Assembly: GCA_964434165.1 (NCBI GenBank) | Contig: CAYSUS010000082.1 | Span: forward strand, 1 to 33,158 | DNA: 33,158 nt | From: CAYSUS01 sp964434165 | GTDB taxonomy: Bacteria > Planctomycetota > Planctomycetia > Pirellulales > Thermoguttaceae | Direction of reading: 5' to 3' | Shown here: one piece after another, positions 7,090 through 14,400 of the stretch | Numbering within the stretch: position 1 is the stretch's first letter | Layout: each line of letters starts with the position of its first letter | Position numbers and translations under genes: made by a program | Notes under the pieces: generated by a model | The model's input: only the letters and a program-made list of their open reading frames with translations | Told to the model about the DNA's origin: nothing | Databases searched by the model: none

Positions 7090-8301
7090 ATGCCCGGCCC
7101 CGCGTCCGAATCCCTCGCCGCACGGCTGGCCGAAACGGCCGGCGTGTTCCTCAAGCTGGGCACGATCAGCTTCGGCGGCCCGGCCGCCCACATGGCCAAC
7201 ATGGAACACGAGATCGTGGCGCGCCGGGCGTGGGTCACGCGCCAGGAATTCCTCGACCTGCTCGGGGCCACGAACCTCATCCCCGGCCCCAACGCGGTGG
7301 AGATGGCCGCGCACCTGGGGTATCGCCGCGCGGGACTGGCCGGCTCGCTGGTCGGGGGTGTGGCGTTCACGCTGCCGGCCGTGTTGATCACCCTGGGCCT
7401 GGTCTGGTTCTACGTGCGCTTCGGCAGCCTTGGTCCGATCCAGGCCCTGTTGAGCGGTATCAAGCCGGCCGTGCTGGCCGTGATCTTCGGGGCCTTGTGG
7501 CGGCTCTCCCGCGCCGCCGTTCGTCGCTGGCAGCTCGTACTCGTGGCCCTGGGCGGGGCCGCTGCCGTGCTGTCGGGGGCCGATGAGGTGATCACCCTTC
7601 TGACGGCGGCCCTGATCGGGTTCCTGCTCCTCAGCCTCACCCAGCGCACTCCGCCGCGGCAGGGCGCAGCGGCCGCGGGCACCGCGGGCGGTCTTCTCAT
7701 CCTCGGCTGGCCGGCCCGAGTCCAGGCGGCGCTGGTGGGCACGGCCGCGGCCGGCGCAAGCGGCGCGGCCGCCAACGCCACGCTCTGGAAGCTGGGCCTG
7801 TTCTTCCTCAAGGTCGGGGCCGTCATGTACGGTTCGGGACTGGTGCTGGTGGCGTATCTGGAAGGCGGGCTGGTGGGCCAGTACCCGGGCTTCGGCCAGG
7901 CCGAGTTGATGGACGCGGTGGCCATCGGCCAGTTCACGCCGGGGCCGCTGCTCACCGCGGCGACGTTCGCGGGATACGTCATCGCCGGCGTGCCCGGTGC
8001 GGTCGTAGCCACCGGCGCGTTCATCCTGCCCTGTTTCGTATTCGTGACGCTGACCAACCCGTGGATCCCCCGCTTGCGCCAGTCGCCCGTGGCCTCGCGG
8101 CTGCTCGACGCGGTGAACGCGGCCGCGTTGGGGCTGATGGCCGCGGTGACCTTCACGCTCGCCCGTACGGCCCTGGTCGATGGGGGCACGTGGGCGATCG
8201 CCCTAACCGCAGTCGTCCTGGCCGTGCGGTGGAGGGTCCAGCCGGCCTGGCTGGTCCTTGGTGGGGCGGTGGCCGGCTGGCTGCTGCACGCGGTGGGGTG
8301 A
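7090..8301 (+). CDS. chrA: CHR-family chromate/oxyanion transporter ChrA
   Basis: A 403-aa two-domain (long-chain) CHR transporter. The N-half has FLKLGTISFGGPAAHM (FGGP 28-31) and NLIPGPN (62-68). The C-half repeats the theme with FFLKVGAVMYGSGL and GQFTPGPLLTAATFAGY. About ten or more hydrophobic spans. Characterised members export chromate across the inner membrane, in some cases with sulfate as counter-ion; many homologues have unknown substrates. The ATG at 7090 follows GAAGGAA too closely for a good ribosome site, whereas TTG 7078, four codons upstream, has GAAGGA at 8-nt spacing and may be the true start. It is divergent from the molybdate operon, linking two oxyanion transporters. Confidence 0.9.
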   Translation: MPGPASESLAARLAETAGVFLKLGTISFGGPAAHMANMEHEIVARRAWVTRQEFLDLLGATNLIPGPNAVEMAAHLGYRRAGLAGSLVGGVAFTLPAVLITLGLVWFYVRFGSLGPIQALLSGIKPAVLAVIFGALWRLSRAAVRRWQLVLVALGGAAAVLSGADEVITLLTAALIGFLLLSLTQRTPPRQGAAAAGTAGGLLILGWPARVQAALVGTAAAGASGAAANATLWKLGLFFLKVGAVMYGSGLVLVAYLEGGLVGQYPGFGQAELMDAVAIGQFTPGPLLTAATFAGYVIAGVPGAVVATGAFILPCFVFVTLTNPWIPRLRQSPVASRLLDAVNAAALGLMAAVTFTLARTALVDGGTWAIALTAVVLAVRWRVQPAWLVLGGAVAGWLLHAVG

Positions 8302-8444
8302 GTGAGCAAGTGCCCTTCGGCTAAGGCCCGCTCGGCCCGAGCTGCCCGAACCCGGGCCGCGAGGCCGACGAAGCGGACGGCATTGCGGAGAATACCTGCT
8401 CCTGGGGGCGAACGGGTCCCGGAAAGGCCCGCCCGCGCGAGCCC

Positions 8445-11099
8445 CTACGGAACCTGCATCAGCACCTCGGCCCGGAGATGAGCCTCGCGGGGATTCAACA
8501 CGGCCTGAAGGGAGAGACCCCGCAGCCAGTCGAGCGGCGCGGTCTGGAAGCCGTCGGGCACGTCGCCGGTGTCGCGCACGCGCCCCTCGGCGTTCACCAG
8601 CGCCGTCGCGATCCATCGCTTCGCGCCCTGGCGGCTCTGGCGAAAGGCGTACTCGCCGCGCAAGGGACAGGCAAGCCGGGCATCTAGCAGCAGCTCGGCG
8701 GCCTGGCGGCAGTCCTCGCCCGGCACGTGAAGCTGCTGCTCCACCTCGTGCAGCAGTTGCAGGTTGCCCAGGCACGTCTGGCGCGTACGGCGGAAGCCCA
8801 GCTCGTTGATCCATTCGGCAAGCCTGGTCTGCGTTATGTCGCCGACGCGGAGGTGGGCCTGCGCCGGGCGCTCGATCGGCTCCAGCTTCAATTGCGGCGT
8901 GGCCGCGGCCAATATCGAGGCCTGGAAGGAGAAGACCGTGAAACGGTCGAACTGCCGGCGCCACAGGCCGCCTTCGCTGCCGGCAAGGCCCGACGCGTCG
9001 GCGCGGCCGCCGACGAGCATATCGAGCAGGCCCAGCAGGCCCGGATCGCCGCACGTTCCCAGGTACCCGATCAACAGCGGCTGGAAGAGGAGCTGGGCCC
9101 CCGGCGGGGCGGTTTGCACCAGCAGCTTTCCGCGAAGGAGCTTGAGGTCGGGCGGGTCTGTATCGCGGATTCCCAGGAACAGGCGCTGGCGGCTGAGGAC
9201 CACCTCGCCGAAGGCCAGGTCGCCTTCGACCGGGGCGATCCGCCGGTTGTCGGCCGGGCCCAGGTGCCGGGCGAGGATCTCGTACAACGGCCCACTGAGC
9301 GGGCTGATGCGGGCGTCGAGGGTGATCCTCTCGCGCCCCTGGCCGGCCGCCACGCGGCGGACCGCCACGATCGTCGGATCGAGCCGGCCCCACTCGGTGC
9401 GGTAGTGCTCGGCGAACCGCGCGTACATCTTCGCCTCGGACGGCGTGACCGCGCGGACCTGGACGTCCGCCACGGGCAGCATGTGCCCGCGCCCGCCGCG
9501 GAGCGAGTCGAAGGCCCGCCCGTCCTCGTATACCGCGCGGGAGCCGTCGGGGCGCGGGCCGAGCTCGGGTGGGAGGAACCCGCCGGCCCGGAGATCCTCG
9601 ATCGACCCGGCCGGCCGACCCTCGGCGGCCGCGGCCAGCACGGCCGTTTGCACCAGTGTCACGTCGGCGACCGCCTCCAGCCGGCGCGACATCTCCACGC
9701 GGTACTGCGGGCTGGTGATGTTGCGCAGAAACGCGTCGGAAAGGTAGAGGAACACAGTGTCGCCGCGTCCGGCCGGGTACTGGCTGCGGGCGAGGCGGAA
9801 GTCGGGCGCGGCGCCTAGCGCTCCCTTGCCGGCGCGGGTCTGAAGGAACCGCCGCACAAGGGCCCGTGACGTGGTGACCAGATGGAAGTCGCCGTCGGCC
9901 ACGTAGAACGAGCGGATGCGGTTGTCGGGCGTGGAGAGGAATGCCACCTCGCGCCCCTCGATCTCGATCGTCTCCTCGGTCACCGCGCCGCGGCCCGACT
10001 TGAGGGCCTCGTCGCGCTGGCGGCGGATTTCTTGGGCCAACAGCGGGCTGGAGCGGGCGTGGAAGAGCATGCCGAAGGCGGCCCCCTCGCGCTGAAACAG
10101 ATCGGTGCCCACCAGGGCCACGTCGGCCACGGCCGTGCCACCCACCAGCCCGCCGACGGTCGCGCCCAGCATCTTGGAAATGGTGGACTGGCGCAGGCAG
10201 AGCTGCGACTCGCCGCGCTCGAGCAGGTCGTAGTCCAGGCCCCGCATCGAGACGAGATTGCCCAGGTCCCCGCTCGCCCGCTCCAGTTGCCCGCGGAACC
10301 ACAGGAAGTTGGCGACGTTGCCGAAGCGGATGTAAAGGCACTCCTCGGGCACGCGCGTGGCGAGGGGCTCGACGGCGACGTCGGCGGCCGCCTCGGGCAC
10401 GACCAGCGGCGGCGGGTCGATGGCCGGGGGCAGGGGCTGGTCGGCCTTCTCGGCCAGCGCGGCGAGCCGCCCCAGCATGCGGTCTTCGAGCATGGCGAGC
10501 CAAGCCGACTCGAAACCGAGCAGCACGTTGACGTCTTCTCCCAGCACGTCCTCCCAAGTCGATTCCCGCCGGGCCGGGGCCGGCAGCGAGAACCGTCGCG
10601 CGAGCATCGCCTGGAGGTAACGCCGCACCAGCGGCGGGTAGTCCGGCTCGTCTTCCAGAAGCCGGGGCGGCGGGCAGTAGGCCTGCCACCAGGCCCCGTA
10701 CATCCGACCCAGCCCCCGAGGATCGACGCGGGGCGTGACGCGCACAGCGTGCGCATCACGCCCCGTGACCGTCATCTCCAAGGGCTCGGTGCCGCGAAAC
10801 AAGAAATACACCACCGCGCGGCGGCCGCCCACGCCCACCAGGTCGCGAATCAGCCCCCGAAACGGACGCCGGTCCACGGCGGGATAGAAGACGCGTCCTT
10901 GACGCTCGGCCACGCCCAGCCCGCCGAGGCCGAGCGACTCGGGCTCACCCCCGAGCGGCAGCGCGACGCGCAGTCGCCCCACGCCGAAAGGCTCTCCGAC
11001 CAAGGCCTCGGCTTCGATGCGAGTCTGGGCAAGCGACGCTTTCTGGCCAACGATCGCAACAACCGCAATCGAGAGAATCTGGAGCGCACGGCGAGGCAT
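8445..11099 (-). CDS. Large exported protein of unknown function
   Basis: An 884-aa protein starting with a signal peptide (MPRRALQILSIAVVAIVGQKASLAQ). ATG 11099 is chosen over ATG 11192 because GAGGAG lies 7 nt upstream and the signal peptide begins there. The body is soluble and repeats no motif I can name. Distinctive segments are CLYIRFGNVANFLWFRGQ (about 280), MLGATVGGLVGGTAVADVAL (about 330), EGAAFGMLFHARSSP, FLSTPDNRIRSFYVADGD and LVTTSRALVRRFLQTR. Some of these recall proteins that score model instances (DUF3352-like), but this is only an impression. Convergent with chrA (143 bp between stops) and divergent from the 307-aa exported protein. Function unknown. Confidence 0.75.
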   Translation of the reverse strand: MPRRALQILSIAVVAIVGQKASLAQTRIEAEALVGEPFGVGRLRVALPLGGEPESLGLGGLGVAERQGRVFYPAVDRRPFRGLIRDLVGVGGRRAVVYFLFRGTEPLEMTVTGRDAHAVRVTPRVDPRGLGRMYGAWWQAYCPPPRLLEDEPDYPPLVRRYLQAMLARRFSLPAPARRESTWEDVLGEDVNVLLGFESAWLAMLEDRMLGRLAALAEKADQPLPPAIDPPPLVVPEAAADVAVEPLATRVPEECLYIRFGNVANFLWFRGQLERASGDLGNLVSMRGLDYDLLERGESQLCLRQSTISKMLGATVGGLVGGTAVADVALVGTDLFQREGAAFGMLFHARSSPLLAQEIRRQRDEALKSGRGAVTEETIEIEGREVAFLSTPDNRIRSFYVADGDFHLVTTSRALVRRFLQTRAGKGALGAAPDFRLARSQYPAGRGDTVFLYLSDAFLRNITSPQYRVEMSRRLEAVADVTLVQTAVLAAAAEGRPAGSIEDLRAGGFLPPELGPRPDGSRAVYEDGRAFDSLRGGRGHMLPVADVQVRAVTPSEAKMYARFAEHYRTEWGRLDPTIVAVRRVAAGQGRERITLDARISPLSGPLYEILARHLGPADNRRIAPVEGDLAFGEVVLSRQRLFLGIRDTDPPDLKLLRGKLLVQTAPPGAQLLFQPLLIGYLGTCGDPGLLGLLDMLVGGRADASGLAGSEGGLWRRQFDRFTVFSFQASILAAATPQLKLEPIERPAQAHLRVGDITQTRLAEWINELGFRRTRQTCLGNLQLLHEVEQQLHVPGEDCRQAAELLLDARLACPLRGEYAFRQSRQGAKRWIATALVNAEGRVRDTGDVPDGFQTAPLDWLRGLSLQAVLNPREAHLRAEVLMQVP

Positions 11100-11380
11100 G
11101 GGACAGCTCCTCGGAGCAGGCGACAGGCTGGAGGGATTCCCCCGATTATCTGCCTCGGGAGAGGAGCGGCCAAGCGCCGTCGTGCCCGCCACGGCCGGAA
11201 TTCCAGGAAACCTGGCGCAGCGCCCTCCCCCCGGCCGCCTTTGGGCGGGTATGATTGCAGGAGTTCCCGGCCGCCATGCCTGGGAACCGTTTCGCTTCCC
11301 CGGTCTGTCTTTCTCGGTTGCTCAGTAGAAGCCCGGTCGGCGGTTGGCACCGGCGGGCTCCCGCGAAGTGAGGGGTGTCG

Positions 11381-12304
11381 ATGGATTGCACTGGCCCAAC
11401 TCCCGCGTCGCGCAGGGCGGGGCTGGCCGTGGTGGTTTTTGTCGTGCCCATCGCCCTGGCTGCCGTGGGCCGCTGGGAGCCGCCCCTGCCGGTCTCCACC
11501 GCGCCTCAGGAGATCGACCTGGCGATCACCGCGGTTCCGCGCGTGGAGCCGGGCACGATCGTCGTGGATCGCGCCCCCGAGGGCTGGACGCACCTGGTTT
11601 TCAAGAGCCAGCCGCGCGTGGGCGACGAGTACGCCGACCAGGTCTCGGCCACGGTGCGCCACATGTGCAGCCTGCTGTTCACCTGCATGCTGGCCCGGGT
11701 CGAGGCCGTGCCGACCAATCCCGCGGTCGTCTATCGACTGGACGAGGTGGCCGTGGGCGTGGGCGCGCAGGTGGACGACCGCCCCACGGTCGTCTCGGGC
11801 CCGACCCAGCAGGGCCTGGGCGCGAGCCTCAACCTCGTCGATCGCGGCGTGCTGGCCGGCGGCGAGCGCGAGCTGGATCGCATGCGGTGCATTGCGCGGT
11901 CGCCTTCGATCATGATCATCGACGCCCCGACCTACATGCTCCACGAGGGCGTCCACTCGAAGACGACCATCCGCTATGCGGTGCTCGTCGATCGGAACAC
12001 GGGACGCCTTGCCGTGCTCGTCTGGCCGCTCGCGGAGGATCGGACGCCGGGCTCGGGCCTGCGCGGCCCCCTCGAGCTGATCGAGCCGAACCGCGTGCGC
12101 GAGTGCCCGCTACACGTAAAGCCCGAGGAGTTCGTCTTCGGACTGCCCGTGCAGGAGAAGTCGTTCGCCATGACCGGCCTGCCGCCGGGCCTGATGAGTA
12201 TCGCGCCCCGCGGCGAGCTGCTGGAGCTGGTCACGGCCAGCCCGCCGATCGCCCGCGAGCAGGTCGTGCGCCTGGAGGAGCTGCTCTGGGAGCGCCTGCG
12301 GTGA
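11381..12304 (+). CDS. Exported or membrane-anchored protein of unknown function
   Basis: A 307-aa protein with one N-terminal hydrophobic segment (about 13-30, RRAGLAVVVFVVPIALAAVG) acting as signal or anchor, then a soluble domain with VVYRLDEVAVGVGAQVDDRP and a C-terminal segment rich in Glu, Leu and Arg. No family recognised. ATG 11381 has AGGGG 5 nt upstream; GTG 11375, two codons earlier, is less likely. It is divergent from the 884-aa exported protein across 281 bp, so the two may share regulation. A small GC hairpin follows its stop. Confidence 0.65.
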   Translation: MDCTGPTPASRRAGLAVVVFVVPIALAAVGRWEPPLPVSTAPQEIDLAITAVPRVEPGTIVVDRAPEGWTHLVFKSQPRVGDEYADQVSATVRHMCSLLFTCMLARVEAVPTNPAVVYRLDEVAVGVGAQVDDRPTVVSGPTQQGLGASLNLVDRGVLAGGERELDRMRCIARSPSIMIIDAPTYMLHEGVHSKTTIRYAVLVDRNTGRLAVLVWPLAEDRTPGSGLRGPLELIEPNRVRECPLHVKPEEFVFGLPVQEKSFAMTGLPPGLMSIAPRGELLELVTASPPIAREQVVRLEELLWERLR

Positions 12305-12309
12305 GCGGG

Positions 12310-12324
12310 GCCGGGAAAACCGGC
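12310..12324 (+). terminator. Possible 3' hairpin after the 307-aa protein gene
   Basis: A perfect 5-bp stem GCCGG/CCGGC closes a GAAAA loop, starting 6 nt after the TGA. There is no T-tract, so it may stabilise the 3' end rather than terminate on its own. Confidence 0.3.
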
Positions 12325-12374
12325 GAGCGTCCCTCGAACCAGTGCGCTTCGCGCGCGTGTCCCGCGACAAGACA

Positions 12375-12548
12375 TTAAAGCCTGAGGCCGTCGCGCAGCT
12401 CCCGGAACTCGCGCTTGCTCGTGGCGTCGAGCAACGTCGGCCAGCGACGGAGCAACTCGTCGCCGATCCTCTCGCCGTTGCCATACCACGACGACGAGGA
12501 GACCACGGCCGGGCGGACGCGGTTCCTCTCGCGCCCCAACGGGAGCAT
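12375..12548 (-). pseudogene. Coding-like C-terminal remnant, minus strand
   Basis: A 57-codon frame from ATG 12548 to TAA 12375 has ordinary protein composition and GC-rich third positions, unlike the Arg/Pro/Ala-rich shadow frames around it. It contains SSSSWYGNGERIGDELL, RRWPTLLDATSK and ends REFRELRDGLRL. A TAG lies two codons upstream and there is no ribosome site before the ATG, so it looks like the surviving 3' end of a decayed gene rather than a small gene. The family is not recognised. Confidence 0.35.
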
Positions 12549-12657
12549 CAGCTACCGCGGGTCGGTGCCGCCGACCGGCTCCGCCTCGCTGCGGGGCCGC
12601 CTCGCGCTGTTCGGGCGTCACGTTGCCGCAGGCCAGCATGTCCTGGTGCCGGTCATG

Positions 12658-12686
12658 TTGCAGCCGGTCCGTCCGGCGTTCACAAT
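12658..12686 (+). promoter_or_regulatory. Weak predicted promoter of the FAD oxidoreductase
   Basis: TTGCAG (12658-12663), a 17-nt spacer, then CACAAT (12681-12686). Matches are 3/6 and 4/6. Transcription would start near 12693, giving a leader of about 40 nt that contains the AAGGAG ribosome site. Confidence 0.25.
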
Positions 12687-12732
12687 GGCGCAGACTCGGA
12701 CCCGCTTTCGATTCGCCTGAAGGAGACGCGCC

Positions 12733-14361
12733 ATGCTTCGCCGCCGCTTCCGCGCCGCCTGCCTCGTGCCCGCGTTCGCCGCGGTCTGGGCAGCGACGGT
12801 CAACACCCACCTCGCCGCTGAGCCGGGCGAAACGGGAGATGGCCCGGCGGCGTCCTTCGACGTCGTCGTCTACGGCGGCACACCCGCCGGGGTGATGGCC
12901 GCGGTGGAGGCGGCAAGGCACCAGGCGAGCGTGATCCTCCTGGAGCAGAAGCGCCACGTGGGCGGCCTGACGACCAGCGGGCTGTGCAACGACGAAGCCC
13001 ACAACATGGACTACCGCACGATCACCGGCCTTGCCCTGGAGTTCTACCAGCGCCTGGCCGAGGCGGGCGGGCGCGAGCCGCCCGAGGAGCTCTGGCGGAA
13101 GCGCCGCATGAACACATGGCACTCCTCGGTCGCCCAGAAGGTGTTCGACAGGATGCTCGCCGAGGCGCGCGTGCCGGTCCGCTTCGGGCAGCGGGTGGAT
13201 AAGGCGATCAAGGACGAGGCGACGATCCGCGAGATCGTCATGCGCGACGGCTCGCGCGTGCGCGGCCGCGTGTTTCTCGACTGCACGTACGAAGGCGACC
13301 TGCTCGCCCGGACCGGGGTGTCTTACACGTGGGGACGCGAATCCACGGAGAAGTACGGCGAATCGCTGGCCGGCGTCCGCCTGGGCGATCGGGAGTACAA
13401 GGCCATGACCCGCGACGGCGAAGGCAACCTTCTGCCGGGCATCAGCGCGGCACGCGACCAGCTCACGCCGGGGCAGCGCGATCACAAGGTGCAGAACTAC
13501 AACTTCCGTCTCACGCTGACCAAGGATCGGAGCCAGCAGGTCCCCTTCCCCCAGCCCAAGCGGTACGACCCGCGACGCTACGCGCTTCTGGCCAGTTTCC
13601 TCAACGATCGGCCGAAGACCTCCTTCAAGGACATCGTGGCCTGCTGGCCCATCGGCGGCGGCAAGTACGAGGCCAACAACCACCAGAACGCGATCATCTC
13701 GCTGGGCCACTTCGGCGGGCAATTCGACTACCCCGACGCGGACTATGCCGGCCAGGACCGGATTTACCAGGACCACGTCGATTACACGCAGGGGCTGTTC
13801 TGGTTCCTGCTGCACGATCCGGCCGTGCCCGTGCCGCTCCGCGAACAGACCGCCGCGTGGGGTCTGGCCGCCGACGAGTTCACCGACAACGGCCACTGGC
13901 CCTATTACCTCTACATCCGCGAGGCGCGGCGAATGATCGGCCCTTACGTGATGACCCAGAAGGACGTGCGCGAGGACCTCGAGAAGCCCGACGCAGTGCT
14001 GCTCGGATCGCACCGCGTCGATGCGCACCACGTGCAGCGCGTGGCGGTCTCCAACGAGGCCTTCACCAACGAGGGCCGGCTTTGGCTTGCCGGCAAGGTG
14101 TACGAAGTCCCCTACCGCGCCCTCACGCCCAATCGCAGCGAGTGCGAGAACCTGCTCGTGCCGGTCTGCTCGTCGTTTTCGCACGTGGCGTTTTGCACCT
14201 ACCGGCTCGAACCGACCTGGATGGGCGCCGGCCAGGTCGCGGGACTGGCCGCCGCCGAAGCCGGCAAGCGCGGCGTGCCGGTGCAGGACGTGGACGCGGC
14301 GCGGCTCCAGGCGCAACTGGCGAAGGAGGGCGTGAGGTACAAGCGCACGCCGGAGCCGTAA
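12733..14361 (+). CDS. Exported FAD-dependent oxidoreductase (FAD_oxidored family)
   Basis: A 542-aa protein with an N-terminal signal peptide (about 1-29, ending HLAAE) and a Rossmann FAD-binding motif FDVVVYGGTPAGVMAAVEAA: GGTPAG at 48-53, acidic Glu71 for the ribose, then GGLTTSG (77-83). Mid and C-terminal parts (FLDCTYEGDLLARTGVSYT; VCSSFSHVAFCTYRLEPTWM; GQVAGLAAAEAG) match the FAD_oxidored (PF12831) type that is abundant in planctomycetes and often lies beside carbohydrate genes. The reaction is probably oxidation of a sugar or sugar-derived alcohol; substrate unknown. Start is supported by AAGGAGA 7 nt upstream. Convergent with the 697-aa secreted protein, only 39 bp between stops. Confidence 0.88.
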   Translation: MLRRRFRAACLVPAFAAVWAATVNTHLAAEPGETGDGPAASFDVVVYGGTPAGVMAAVEAARHQASVILLEQKRHVGGLTTSGLCNDEAHNMDYRTITGLALEFYQRLAEAGGREPPEELWRKRRMNTWHSSVAQKVFDRMLAEARVPVRFGQRVDKAIKDEATIREIVMRDGSRVRGRVFLDCTYEGDLLARTGVSYTWGRESTEKYGESLAGVRLGDREYKAMTRDGEGNLLPGISAARDQLTPGQRDHKVQNYNFRLTLTKDRSQQVPFPQPKRYDPRRYALLASFLNDRPKTSFKDIVACWPIGGGKYEANNHQNAIISLGHFGGQFDYPDADYAGQDRIYQDHVDYTQGLFWFLLHDPAVPVPLREQTAAWGLAADEFTDNGHWPYYLYIREARRMIGPYVMTQKDVREDLEKPDAVLLGSHRVDAHHVQRVAVSNEAFTNEGRLWLAGKVYEVPYRALTPNRSECENLLVPVCSSFSHVAFCTYRLEPTWMGAGQVAGLAAAEAGKRGVPVQDVDAARLQAQLAKEGVRYKRTPEP

Positions 14362-14400
14362 CGGGTCATCGGCGCCGGCTCAACCCGGGCCGCCGTCGTG

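Larger units (their letters stand above)
12305..12732. other. 428-bp intergenic stretch with a gene remnant
   Basis: No intact gene is credible here. Plus-strand open frames (12342-12821, 12415-12720) lack ribosome sites. The left part holds a hairpin and a minus-strand coding-like remnant (12375-12548), and the right part a weak plus-strand promoter for the FAD oxidoreductase. Stretch 12549-12657 shows no feature I can name. Confidence 0.5.

Noticed and set aside
8203..10689. 828-codon minus-strand frame
   Set aside because: A frame-shifted shadow of the 884-aa exported protein, Arg/Pro/Gly-rich, without signal peptide or ribosome site.
11250..11255. TATGAT on the plus strand upstream of the 307-aa protein as a -10 box
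   Set aside because: The position 17 nt upstream is a C-run with no resemblance to a -35, and no TG extension is present.
11974..14316. 780-codon minus-strand frame
   Set aside because: It is antisense to the FAD oxidoreductase, whose FAD-binding motif and ribosome site are clear.
14362..14400. CGGGT/ACCCG stem between convergent genes as terminator
   Set aside because: A five-bp stem with a 16-nt loop and no T-tract is within chance for this base composition.
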